Positions 43,307-54,486 of a DNA stretch of 64,000 bases are shown here, piece by piece. Origin of the DNA: Aquatica leii (Eukaryota > Arthropoda > Insecta > Coleoptera > Lampyridae). How positions within the stretch are numbered: the stretch's first letter is position 1; every line of letters begins with the position of its first letter. The stretch is taken from contig CM069435.1 of NCBI GenBank assembly GCA_035610365.1, forward strand, positions 14,807,123-14,871,122, written 5' to 3'. Under the pieces are notes generated by a model that searched no databases, was not told where the DNA came from, and worked only from the letters and a program-made list of their open reading frames with translations. The translations under genes were made by a program, and so were the position numbers.

Positions 43307-43754
43307 TGAAACCTTCAAGAAATTACTTGCAAATGCAAGAGCCTTCTAGAAGGCTGTTATCTATTTTCTAGAAGTTATAGCGAAAAGTGAGGAACGATCG
43401 AGAAGGATTTCCGTATGTCTATATATAGCTACGAGACAGATCGTAGGTCAGTTATTGCTGGAATGCGAATGTGTTAAGAAGATTATAAAGTGGAAATAAA
43501 TCGTTAGCACGCGTGTGTCTACATAAATAAATCGAAAATAATCGTGAACGTGATAATTAGTGTAAACAAGTGTGATATCCGAGGACGTTATCTTATCTTC
43601 TTGTAAGTGATATAAATTATAGTGTAAGTGTTTTTATTAAATATTATTAGATTTTATTAGTTCGGTTAATTTAAAGTGTACATATTTCTAGAATAAGTAA
43701 ACGTAGTTTTAGTCGTTTTAAATAAATTAGTTTTTAATAAATAAATACGCAACA
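43307..43754 (+). repeat. 3' LTR of gypsy copy 3
   Basis: 448 bp, near-identical to the 5' LTR apart from a 7-bp ATATTAA-type insertion and a few substitutions. Confidence 0.93.
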
Positions 43755-44150
43755 GTATAAATTATGTAAATAACGTGTTTTTTTCTTATCATGAATACAC
43801 AGTTTGTATTGTTATTGTTTTATTTAATCGAATCATGAGAGTTTTTATATTTAAGGTCAAAATCTGATGCTAAATCTATTATTTCTTGTATAAGATCTAC
43901 TAATAAAAATCGACAACTTTACGTAAAACGATGAAATTTGTTTTGTCTTTATTATACTGTTTACGAAAAAACTTTTGTAATTGTCGATTAAATCATATAT
44001 AAACAATTTAAAAAAAATATATATTAAAAAATAAACTCTAATTATAATTAATCTGATCAGACTTATTTTTTAAGGTCAAATTGTTTGGTCTTGAATTATA
44101 CGTGATACCGCGTTTTCGTATTTAACTTTTATCCTAGATTTTTAATCAAA

Positions 44151-46061
44151 ATGTCTAGCACTAAAATACAGAAGTTTTTTAACGAAAAATCGATTTTTGT
44201 TACTGGCGGAACGGGATTTTTGGGGAGTTTGCTAATTGAAAAATTATTAAGAGCGTGTCCACATGTTAGAAGAATTTATGTTTTGATTAGGGAAAAATGG
44301 AACGTTAGTTGTGAGAAACGATTTGAGGACTTGTTTAATTCACCTGTGAGTATTAAACTTTACTTTTGTTTAAAGTTGATGTAAGTATAGCATCAACCAA
44401 ATTTTAAATTATGTATTTCTCATTGGCGTTATTATTACAATTTTACATACATTATTTATTATTACACTAATGGATATTCTTTAGATATATGATAACATAA
44501 GAGACAATTCTGATCAACTGAAAAAAGTGTTTCTACTGAAAGGTAATTTGGAAAGTGAAAAGCTAGGTTTGAGCGAAAGTGATTGGAGCGTTGTAATAGA
44601 AGAAGTAAACTGCATTTTTCATGTTGGTGCATCGGTTAAACAGGCAAGCCCGTTACGCGATGCGTTAATGAGCAATTTTTTTGCAACGAACGAAGTAATA
44701 TTATTAGCAAAAGAAGTAAAAAATCTAAAGGTAATTGACGCTTAGTTTTGTTTTAAATTAAGAAAAGTCTTCTAGTGTTTAATTCATGTCTCATCCACGT
44801 ATGCACAATGCGATAAAGAAAAGTCCGATGAAATTCTGTACGAAAGTTCAGTGAGTGGCGAGCACTTGCTTTTGTTAGCAAAATGTCTTGGCGCAAAATT
44901 CGATCAGATCGAATCAACGTAAGGATCAGTTGTTCTTGTTATGACCTTTATATGTCTTTGTAGTTTCGTAGATAAATTTCCAAATACCTATACGTACACA
45001 AAGTTTTTAGCTGAAGATTTGTTGCGCAGAACTGCATGTAACATTCCGGTTGGTATTGTTAGACCTTCAGCAGGTAATATATTTTATTTAGAAATATAAA
45101 GTATATAAGACCGAAGCGCAGTTTTGCAAACTTGGAAAGAACCAATACCCGGTTGGACAGACAACTTTAATTCTGCATCTAAAATTTTGGCATGTTGCGA
45201 AGTTGGCATTTTACATGTCTTACCTACAAAACCCAATTTCATTTTTGATATAATACCCGCTGATTTTGTTGTCAACAATATAATTGCGGCAGCTTGGGAA
45301 GTTGCAAATTCTTGGTAAAAAACACTAATACATGCAATTGCTAAATTTCACCATCTCTTGTTTAGGGATGTTTTGAACCCAAATATTTCAGTGTTTAATT
45401 GCGCAAGTGGTCATCAAAATCCAATTACACAAAGTAAGTGACTTACAATAAAATATTTTTTTAAATACATACGATTTCAGAAGAACATTACGATTTAGAA
45501 GATAAATATAGCAAACTATTTCCTTCAAACCGTCGAGTTTGGCACCGATTTGTAATTCTTTCTCCAAATTCATTGCTCCAAATATTATTTTATTATTTTC
45601 ATATACCGCTATTGTATTTTCTTGAATTTATTGATTTTGTTCTGGGAAAATCACAAAAGTTAGTAGATTATGCTGGACAATATCAAATACTAAACTATTA
45701 TTTTAGACATTTGAAACTGTATCAAAAAATGTATATTCGCCTCTCAGTACTTTCTTCTTTGAATGGAAGGACCTGGCTGTTTAAAACTGACAACACTAAA
45801 AAGTTGTGGAATAAACTAGACGAACCTGATAAGAAGCTGTTTAATTTTGATATAGACGGGATCGATTGGGATTCGGTTATACGTAATTTTTGTGAAGGAA
45901 CGCGATTGCACGTTTTACACGAGCGACCAAATACAATACCAAAGGCGCAGATTAAAAGACGTGTACTGGAAGGTTTACATTACATGACTATATTCGGTGT
46001 AGCATATTTTTTCTTCATTGTAATACAGTTTATGTGTTCTATTTTAATTTTAGGTTCATAA
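44151..46061 (+). CDS. fatty acyl-CoA reductase 1, complete, 7 exons, 511 aa
   Basis: Reduces fatty acyl-CoA to fatty alcohol with NADPH, for wax, cuticular lipid or pheromone synthesis, on ER or peroxisome membranes. Exons 44151-44345, 44485-44730, 44776-44918, 44964-45073, 45122-45314, 45366-45433 and 45481-46061 total 1536 nt in phase. NAD(P)-binding T-G-G-T-G-F-L-G at residues 18-25; catalytic Y-T-Y-T-K (Y204, K208); P-G-W-T-D-N in exon 5; FAR_C sterile domain with D-W-D-S-V-I-R-N-F near residue 440; hydrophobic C-terminal segment after E-G-L-H-Y. Length is typical of insect FARs. The gene at 54487 is a paralogue with every splice site in the same place. Introns are 45-140 nt. Which FAR orthologue it is cannot be told. 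Confidence 0.96.
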
Positions 46062-47400
46062 AAATAGTAAATATTCAAGAACACATTAACTGTAACCTTC
46101 GTTTGATTTTCGTATTATTCTTTTGTGAATGACGCGGAATTTTTTTTAGTGGCATTTAGCAAATTTAATTGCACTGAAGTTCATTTATTGTTGTCATAAA
46201 GTCAGAATGCATTTTAATGTATTAGTTCCGTTAGTAATAAATATCTCGTTTGAGTTGTAAAGATTTGGTTTGTAATTCAATATTTCTTTCCAAATAAGTT
46301 CTGTTTATGTTAGCGCGGTTAAGATTACTGTTTTGTTACGTTAATATAATCGTAACTTAGTGTAGGCAGCAACTGAGTCGCAGGTGATCCTCGATGGGCT
46401 GACTATAAAATAATTAAAACAAACCGTAAATCGATTATATGTTTATTGCAATGGCAATATAAAATAGAGTAAAATTAACAATCAGTAATTACGAAGTACA
46501 ACATAAATAAATTCATTATTAGCAGATCCTTAGCACAAGCAACACCTTATACACGTAGGTACTTGGATTAATAGTATTAAAATATATGTTTTTTAATTAA
46601 CATCTATGGTGGTGACATGATTAAAACTGGTCTATCATAATTTATTTCTGATAATCTCAAAACTAAATACTTAACTATAGTCCATCCAGTGATGTTCTGT
46701 AATGTTTGTGACTGTTTGTTTGCACTCTCACTACCGCACTGTGTTTTGGTTTCACACAGTCACTTGACACAAGCTGGAAGAGTTTGGTTTTTTTCAGTCT
46801 TTTGGCACAAAAGTCTTAGTTTTTGTTTTGACTTTATTTTTTTCTAAACCTGCATACTATCATTTGCTAGATATTTACATTTGGTTTTCGTTTTTCGTCT
46901 TTCATTAGTTTTAGAGATTATATTCAGAGTAGGGTAAGTTTCGTACTTGTGGGCTGGGGTTTTTATGGGATTTGAGAGTGTTGTCCTTGACTGTGTTCTA
47001 AACTTCTCTCTATCCTATACTTCTTTTTTTAGTTTGCTTTGGATTGTCGTTTGGTAATGTCTATTAAATAGTGTTGATTTTTCTTGCTTTACTAGCGTTT
47101 CTATTACTGTCGACTTTGCAACGAGTACCTTTCTTTTCGATACATACTTTTCTGTTGGTTGTAATTTCTTTGGTTCTTAGAAACATGCGACTTTTTGACA
47201 TATCCGATTGGTAATATTTAGCAAACTGTGAAAACCTGTTTATTTATGTTTGTTGGGTGTTACTGTAATTGAATTGGGTTCGGATATTAGTATTCTTGGC
47301 GTATTCATAAATTTCTGGTTTTTATTTTAACTAGTGTCTATTTTCCAAGTTTTTATGTTGCTAAGAAAGAAAATTTGTTACGAGGTTTTCTTCGCAACAG
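46062..47400. other. FAR1 downstream region, no gene recognised
   Basis: AT-rich, no ORF with family resemblance. A T-rich, repeat-like stretch occupies 46680-47100. Confidence 0.45.
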
Positions 47401-47404
47401 AAAT

Positions 47405-47715
47405 TTCTAGCGACTAACTCAGTTGAATTCGGATATTTGAATCGTAAGTTTCGTGGTGCTAAATTATAAAACAAATTAAAAAGGCTCCAAAAAAATGGAG
47501 TAATAAACACCGTTTAAATCTATCCAACACTGAAATAAATCAAATGACGAAACAAGACAAATATATTTATTTTGCAATGAGAGAAAAAAAGGTTAAAAGT
47601 TAAAAAAATTACGTAATCAAGACAGAATTAGCTACATAAATAGTAGTAAAAAATAATTTTATAAATATCACAGCTATCGCGTTGATACAAGTCCTGGAGG
47701 TTAGGCAACCTTCCA
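47405..47715. repeat. interspersed repeat shared with 55480-55720
   Basis: Common blocks in the same order and orientation: GCGACTAACTCA, then TGCTAA…TTAAAAAGGC(T/G)CCAAAA, then AGTAAATA/ATAAACACC and AATCT-x-TC. About 250-300 bp, non-coding, diverged. Element type unknown. Confidence 0.55.
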
Positions 47716-47744
47716 TACATATATTTATCAACATAAATCCAATA

Positions 47745-47989
47745 TAATAGCGAAGGCTTCCACGGCCGGAATCTATACTAACATTAGAATGTCTTCCGGG
47801 TTTCGACCGTGTCATAGTTGCAACCGAAGCTGCCAACGTTTCGCCCACTTTCGTATCTCACGCCCTGATGAAGCCCCTTACGAAAGTAGGCGAAACGTTG
47901 GCAGTTTCGGTTGCAACTATGACACGGTCCAAACCCGGAAGACATTCTAATGTTAGTATAGATTCCGGCCGTGGAAGCCTTCGCTATTA
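47745..47989. repeat. near-perfect palindrome of Penelope-like terminal sequence (110-bp arms)
   Basis: Left arm 47745-47854 and right arm 47879-47989 are inverted copies with only a few mismatches, separated by 24 bp. They match the terminal sequence of the insertion in HIRA intron 3. The loop and right arm carry CTGATGA at 47865-47871 and GAAAC at 47892-47896 with a 3-bp GCC/GGC stem between, the same hammerhead-like core on the plus strand. Confidence 0.85.
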
Positions 47990-48049
47990 CATTAACAATC
48001 TCTACGGGGAGAATATTTCTTCTAAAACCTCCGTATTTTCCAAACTTCG

Positions 48050-48420
48050 CCACAAACTCGTCAAACTTTTGTGCAATTTAACCTTTCTTAGTCGCTGTCA
48101 TGACCACAACATTATTCCTGCATTCCTCAAAATTAAGTTCCACATTCAGACACGTTCTTCTAAAAACATCGTCAGGAGGTATATCTTCTTCTTTTTTTAT
48201 TTCGGTAGGCTCAACTTTAACGTCGACGCTGGGTACGACATCCTCCAGTTTTGTCGCTATATGCTTAAGTGGTTCGGTAATGGCAGTTTGCTTTCCTCTA
48301 TGTCACCTTTCAACGTTCAATTTTTTTCTCTCAAGGCTTCGCGAGCGTTTATCAAATCTTCTGTAAGTTTTTTATTCATTGTTTCGTTGAGCAGTTACGT
48401 AGTTGTTTCATCAAACGCGT
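48050..48420 (-). pseudogene. Polinton/Maverick-associated coiled-coil protein, fragment
   Basis: Minus-strand frame reading N-K-K-L-T-E-D-L-I-N-A-R-E-A-L-R-E-K, then I-T-E-P-L-K-H-I-A-T-K-L-E-D-V, then K-K-E-E-D-I-P-P-D-D. A D-L-x-x-A-R-E-A-x-R-x-K … P-L-x-x-I pattern next to the packaging ATPase is usual in Polinton-like insect elements. One stop and one shift interrupt it. It lies directly downstream of the ATPase on the same strand, supporting one element. Confidence 0.55.
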
Positions 48421-48464
48421 GGAAAGTACTGAGCCATGAGTTACTTTAGATACACATTTAAAAG

Positions 48465-49016
48465 TTACATTGCAATAAATGTATCGAGACCTTTGCGATA
48501 TCGTCCGTTCTCTTTAGAACAGTCAAGATCGATCACGACAATGTCGTATGGAGACTTCCAACAATTGCTACAAATCCGTTTGAATTCGTCAAACGTCATA
48601 TCGTTAGCAATGTGGTCGTCGTAAACGTGTTTTAAATTAGTCAAATCTTGCTTAAACAAAATTAATAAGTTGGAATTGTTGCGAATTAATTGTTTAGGAA
48701 CGGCACTATAGCTTTGACACAAATAAAAACAATCGATGTTTTTATGACGACCATATGAAAAATATTCCCTAATTACGTTTTGCCCACTACAACGTACGTC
48801 GTCAAAAATGACGACAGAATACTCTGTGATTTCCGAAGGTGCTATAAACTCATCAATATTACAACTTTCAAAATAGCGACATTCTTGAACAATTCCAAGT
48901 AAACGTCTAAGAAATTCGTATTTGCTTTGACACAAGGAATTGGAACAAATGTATATGTTAAAGAAACGTAATCCATTTGAAGCCAGCAAAAAAGATAACA
49001 TGACGTTTAATTGCAT
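48465..49016 (-). pseudogene. Polinton/Maverick (adinto-like) packaging ATPase, N-terminally truncated
   Basis: 183-codon minus-strand ORF resembling the HerA/FtsK-type genome-packaging ATPase of Polinton elements. Walker B is V-V-I-F-D-D (about residue 70), followed by the F-Y-L-C-Q-S-Y-S sensor-type segment and a conserved C-terminal block (D-I-V-V-I-D-L-D). The frame begins N-V-M-L-S-F-L-L, the residues that normally follow the Walker A P-loop; the P-loop and everything upstream are absent, replaced by the repeat at 49021. It cannot be an active ATPase. No other capsid or polymerase gene of the element is visible. Confidence 0.72.
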
Positions 49017-49020
49017 TTTT

Positions 49021-49165
49021 ATTTACCTCCTCCTACAATAATAAGTCCACATTCTTAGAACCTCAGTAATTGCAACGCAACTTAGAACCTGATTCACAGC
49101 AATGTAACCTTCGCATCTATTTACCGATTCTGCAACCTCTTCTAAAAACAACGTTAAGGTCGCTA
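49021..49165. repeat. 145-bp direct repeat, copy 1 (copy 2 at 49524-49664)
   Basis: Begins TACCTCCTCCTACAATAATAAG and is repeated with few differences about 503 bp further on. Copy 1 abuts the truncation point of the Polinton ATPase. Confidence 0.85.
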
Positions 49166-49523
49166 TAATGTAAAAACCAACTTAAACAAAAAAACAAGTT
49201 TTAATGTCATCGTCTGGTGGTTTTGCATATGCAAATGTGCATAAATAACATTTGCAATAATTTTTGTACATTTTAATACAATTAAACCGCATCGATACTT
49301 ATCTATCAGTATTGCGATGGACGTCGTAGAATCAACATCATAGTGTAGTGGTAGATTTCTAATTACTTCCGTTCACAATTACAACCGTATGTACTTTGTG
49401 TGGAACAGTCACTTAAAGTCAATTACATTTCTAATTACATCCTGCAACAATTACCTTTATTGACATAACTAGATGCAAACTTTGCGTGCAACAGACACCT
49501 TGAAATTAATTGCATTTCTAATT

Positions 49524-49710
49524 ACCTCCTCCTACAATAATAAGTCCACATTCTTAGAACCTCAGTAATTGCAACGCAACTTAGAACCTGATTCACAGCA
49601 ATGCAACCTTCGCATGTATTTGCCGATTCTGGAACCTCTTCTAGAAACAACGTTAAGGTCGCAGTGACCTTCGTTGTTTTTAGAGGAGGTTGCAGAATTG
49701 GCAAATACCT
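49524..49710. repeat. 145-bp direct repeat, copy 2, ending in an inverted-repeat hairpin
   Basis: After the repeat, the last ~47 bp (GTATTTGCCGATTCTGGAACC… to about 49661) are followed by their reverse complement (to about 49710), giving an almost spacer-free palindrome centred near GTCGCAGTGACC at about 49663. Confidence 0.8.
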
Positions 49711-49790
49711 ACTACTTACATATATAATGTATAATGGCTTATAATATAGTACTAATGATAAATGTAATCTAATACTAAGAAATTAACACT

Positions 49791-50085
49791 TTGTTGATTA
49801 AACAAATCCGGCGATGGATTACGAAAGATCAGAAAGTTGGTAATAGGCCACTTGTAAGCAACAGACCACCTAAGCCTAGAATTACCTTTCGGCAAGAAGA
49901 TGTGGAAATACTCGGCTATACATTACAAAATCCTTTTACAACTTTCCAAAAAATAAAGGATGCGCTAAATATTAATTGCTCTGTTTCCACCATTCAGAGA
50001 CGTTTAATCAAATTTACATTGTAGAAAACCGGCAAGTAAACCTAATATTACAGAGCGTCATGCTGCAGCTTGGTTGCGCTTTTGT
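49791..50085 (+). pseudogene. Tc1/mariner transposase, N-terminal HTH fragment
   Basis: Frame containing a G-N-R-P-L type linker, then a second helix-turn-helix (F-T-T-F-Q-K-I-K-D-A-L-N-I and S-V-S-T-I-Q-R-R-L) and, after a frameshift near 50020, K-P-N-I-T-E-R-H-A-A-A-W-L-R-F, the Tc1 segment just before the catalytic core. The DDE core is absent. Non-functional. Confidence 0.65.
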
Positions 50086-50089
50086 TTAG

Positions 50090-50780
50090 TAATTAGATTA
50101 TTATTTACAATTTACCTTAATTGTATACGTTCAAAATTTTACTATCAATAAGTATGTATCTAAAATTATAGAAAGTGTGTTTTTTTATTCGCATAAAAAT
50201 ATAAATACGGTCATAAAAGTAATACTGTTTTCTTATGGTTTGAGAAATAGATGTAAAATGTAGTAACAAGTATAAATACTGGTGATACTATTAGAATGTG
50301 ACTGAAAATGCGGTAATGTTCATTTTAGGGACATTTCCAATGACTATGGCTGTACATCTAAGTTACGTTTCTATTAGCTGGGTGCTATATCACTACAAAA
50401 AAATATGAAACAAGAAATTAAAAAATAAATAATAATAAATAGGTTATTTATGTTACTTGCGTCTATCGCTTATGCTAAAATGGATATAAGAAATCAAGAT
50501 TACCGGGTAATTTACCCGGAAATGTCACTAAAAATTGTCAATAATTTGTTAAAGTTTAAATTTAATTTATTATTTTGATAAACATTTGTCCTAGAGAATG
50601 TGCTGATAACATTTTTAATAAGTTTTGTGCTAAAATATACACCCGACAACATACGTCAGTGTTTCCGGTAATATGTAATGTCAGCGTTGTACAGTCATGC
50701 ACTGTGAAAATGAACATGCACAGGTCAAAATTGGACGTAATCGTAGTTTAAAAAATAAACCCAATTTATGAGCGTGCAAT
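50090..50780. other. intergenic, no gene recognised
   Basis: AT-rich, nothing supported except a small inverted repeat (ACCGGGTAATTTACCCGG) near 50502-50519. Confidence 0.45.
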
Positions 50781-50789
50781 AAACTTTTC

Positions 50790-51840
50790 AATATTCAGCT
50801 ACAAGACCAAAGTTACCAAACTTTGTTGTTCAAGTAACGTTATTTGCGAGAATTACTAAACTTGGGAAATTTGATATTCACAAAGATGAATTTGTATTTA
50901 GAGATGTTTGTTAACGGTATTAGTAAATTTTTACAGAGATTAGTGGAACATTACATAATTCGAGTTCTACTATTATCCCAATTAACACGTGAAATGAATC
51001 AAATATCAGAAGCTGAAGATAATAAATTGTTTACTAAACAACGTAAGATAGCATCGTCTTTTTGTGACACTCAACTATTCGATTATCTTGCACTTTGTTG
51101 GGCACCGCTAGAGAGAACTTTAAAAATTTTAATTTTAACGATGAAAATCAGCACGGATTAGTAACGCAACTACTACGTTCATCTCAAAATTGTTTAACTT
51201 TTGATTTTATTGGTACACGAACAGATGAATCTTTTGATGATTTATGCACAGTACAAATACCAACAAGTTGGAGACCGGCATTTTTGGATTTCACAACGCT
51301 AAAACTTTTTTTGGATTTATATCATTCCTTACCTTCTACTTTATCGTTCTTTGCGTGGTACAAATTACTTCTGTGCGAAGGTCTTTATTTAGTAATACGG
51401 AAAAAGCAAAACTTTTAACTAATTTAGTGAATGGTGTCAAACATATTTTGCAAAATCCTCAAGGGTTAAGCGGTTTAGCAAACTATCTTAAATTTTGTTG
51501 ATGATTAGCGAGATTGAAGTCTAATTACCAATTAGGAGAGTTAGTAACGGTCGATAATTATCCTGAAGCAATTTAACTAATAGCTAAATTTACCGTACAA
51601 AGTACAAAGATGTGGCATTTTGCTCCATACAGTGTACATTGTTTATTAAGTTTGTAGCAAAGAATGGTAGCATCTGTGCTATATATAAAAGCTGCTGAAC
51701 CACATCTGTTAGAAACGTATACACTGGAAGTTACTAGTGCTTATATAACTCACGTTTAGAATCTGTTGCTGTTGTTGTCTAGAAGATTCTAATGAAGAGT
51801 TATTGATTTTGATGTTTGTTAAATAAGTTCATGATGATTT
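50790..51840 (+). pseudogene. XPO7: Exportin-7 (RanBP16) processed pseudogene, partial
   Basis: Intronless stretch that follows the Exportin-7 HEAT-repeat region: [12 protein letters not shown]-like [70 protein letters not shown]. Order matches XPO7 residues of roughly 150-500. Reading requires several frame changes and crosses stops (for example near 51161, 51418, 51501). Lack of introns plus internal truncation at both ends suggests a retrocopy fragment. The functional gene must be elsewhere. Confidence 0.85.
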
Positions 51841-52409
51841 AGACTTAATATATGCTAATGTAAGGGCAAAGTAATCATTCCGGTTAAAATTCCTGACAGT
51901 TAAAGTTTAATAAAAGTTCAGTTTATTTTTAAATGTAATGGAATTGTCAGCGCTGCTAACTCAACATTATTGCTCAAAACTGTTCGTTCAACCGTCATTG
52001 CATCTATGCTTAATAATTATGTCTTACTAGGTTTTTCTTTCTTGTTTACCCGTATTGCATGTAACATTCTTTTATTGTATCTAAAAAATAAATTTACGTT
52101 ATAACTGGCTCTCGCGGTTATAGACGAACTATAAACTTACTTAATTTACTTATTACTTATTTTTTACTTTTTTTTTTATTACTTAATTTTTTATTTAAAG
52201 AAATGCGTTTTTTGTAAACCTGCGTGGGTTAAAATTGCTTTGTTTGGTCGATGTGACAAAAGTGGTGTGTACATTTTTACTACATGTTACACGGTATCTG
52301 AACGACGAAAGCGTACAACTGTTTTAGTTGTGTAAGCTTTTAATAATTTTCCTAATTGCATGTTCTATATTTTCTTTTTTCTTTTTATTTTCGCGGAAGG
52401 AAGAATCGT

Positions 52410-53470
52410 GATTGTAATATCGATACTATGACAAGTGTTAGGCTGACAGATCAACAATTACAGCAATTATTAGCTGGTGTAACGGTTGCAACTGTACCTA
52501 CAATGTCGGCAGCACCGCCGACAGTACAAACTTCTGATGAAAATTTTTCAAAATGTGCTTTAAGATTTGACGAGAGTTAATGCGTTTAAAAGAATTCTTA
52601 TGCGTTGAATCTGTTAAAGGTTACATTTAGCCGTCAGAAACCACCACATAAAATATATCGCAAACTTTTTTCAAAAGACTGTGGACGTGCATTGTTGCAC
52701 TTGATTTGTTGAGTGAACCAACTCAGCTAGACATACTGCCGGTTGCACAAAACAAATCAAAAATGTAACAAGGGATTATTTCTGAGATAATAAAAAATAA
52801 ACTTGGTGTCATTGGCTATGTAGCAATTGTTTACATTTTTTATTTGCTTTGTGCAACCCGCATATAGTGTATGGTCTACTACATTGTCGTATAAGAGAAA
52901 AGACTTCGTTTCACAAAGAAAAAACGTTTGAGCGTGGATCGGAACGTGTCGTGTCTATTAAAAATTAAGAATTGTTGCGTGTTTATCGTTGTGTGTATTG
53001 CAGAAAAGTAGGACAGACCATAGATGATTGTCGTAAATTAGCAAACAGATACAATAACGAGTCAACAACGTCAACCACAACAACTACGATAGTTTCTTTG
53101 CGTGCAACAGCAGCATCATGCTTTCATGTTGTAGTTGCGGAAAGGCTGGGCATGTACGATTAAATTGTCCTGTTTGTAATCGAGTAACTTCAGTATCATC
53201 TACAGATTTTTGTGTGTTGGATACTGTACTATTCAGTCACACGATGTTTGGGCATTATTATAAAAATTGTAATTGATAGATCGCAAAGAATCGGTATATT
53301 AGACACAGCCGCTAAACAAGGTATTGGAGTTCGCAACACAAAAACTAACTGTGAAAGTTTCGCTAGGATAAAAATTCACTTCTATTTTACAACACGATTT
53401 AATTTTCTTGTATTATCACAGCTAGTTAGGTTATCTCTACGTACTTGCCCTTTTGGAATTGGTTAAATGT
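52410..53470 (+). pseudogene. decayed LTR-retrotransposon gag and protease (different gypsy family)
   Basis: Starts M-T-S-V-R-L-T-D-Q-Q-L-Q-Q-L-L (52428), a common gag N-terminus in insect gypsy elements, with F-S-K-C-A-L-R-F before a stop. Further on are a first knuckle C-V-Y-C-R-K-V-G-Q (His changed to Gln, about 52995) and, in another frame, an intact second knuckle C-S-C-G-K-A-G-H-V-R-L-N-C (about 53130). Last comes a protease-like I-L-D-T-A-A-K-Q (about 53305). No RT follows. Confidence 0.65.
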
Positions 53471-54486
53471 TTTCCAAGTATTTTTCTTTCGAATCGATAA
53501 ATTCAAACATGCACGGAAGCATCAAACACAAACAGAAGTTTTAAGGGTTGATTTAAGGTCAATTTGGTAGCTATTTGTGAGATCGACGATTAATCTCAAA
53601 GACTGCTACGTTATTAGTGAAAGTCATTTAGAAGCTTGACGCATTCTGTTTATAATATTGTTGAATAATTTACTAAAAATTTAGTTGTGATATCATTATA
53701 TATCTATTTTTATTACACTTTTACCATTAGGGATTGGTTTGGATATGCCATTAACTAATCGCATGTAAGGGAAAAATTTTGAGTAACCTTTTTTTATTAT
53801 CTAGTATTGCGTTGGTGTCTAACGTAAATACAAACGACTTATCACGATTAATGTACGCAGATTTGCTCGTGTAATTACTTGTTAAAATTATTACCGGGTT
53901 GCTTTGCTTCTGATTACGTGATAATTAGATTTGCATTGATTGAATTATTATTCTTTTTTGTTTTATCAAATTATATTCTCATACTTTACTTCTAATAACT
54001 AATGTACCTACGTGCATAAGGTGTTGCTTAATTGAAGGATTTGCTAATACTAGAATTATTTGTCTCTTCTGACGAACGATTAATGATTATATACTTCGTA
54101 ATACTAATTGTTCTTTTAATTACATTATAATCGGTACATCGAAGATCAACGTGAATCTTGTACATATATTGGATGTAAATTGGATGTAAACTATTGATTT
54201 ATAGAAATATTAAAACAATCTGGCAAAAGTTCTATAAAAATTAAGTGATTTATGTAAAACCAAGTAAATATTTTTTTGTTTAAACGATACTGTTTTGTTA
54301 TAAAAATTGTTTTTATAGTAATTAATGATTATTTAGCACTAAGTGCATTTGCAATCAATAATTAACCTAATTATTTTAATTAAATTAATTTGTTGAGTCA
54401 ATTTGCTATCGTAATTAATTATGCATATAATTATACCGTTTTTTCTTATTTAAAGAAACAATTTCTACTATTGATCTTTAATCAAA
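53471..54486. other. FAR2 upstream region, no gene recognised
   Basis: AT-rich; presumably contains the FAR2 promoter. The 20 bp before the ATG (TTGATCTTTAATCAAA) resemble the FAR1 5' flank (TAGATTTTTAATCAAA). Confidence 0.45.

Larger units (their letters stand above)
37313..43754 (+). mobile_element. Ty3/gypsy LTR retrotransposon, copy 3, full-length with GTAT duplication, macrodomain family
   Basis: Both LTRs (37313-37753 and 43307-43754) and all coding modules are present, flanked by GTAT at 37309-37312 and 43755-43758. The LTRs differ by a 7-bp indel and only a handful of substitutions, pointing to recent insertion. Yet the internal region has several nonsense changes, a 10-bp deletion in gag near 39128 and a deletion of about 215 bp in integrase at 41940 that removes the first catalytic Asp. 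This copy cannot encode its own integration machinery. Confidence 0.95.

Noticed and set aside
47868-48449. 193-codon plus-strand ORF
   Set aside because: Joins the right arm of a palindrome to the antisense of the Polinton-associated coiled-coil gene; not a coherent protein.
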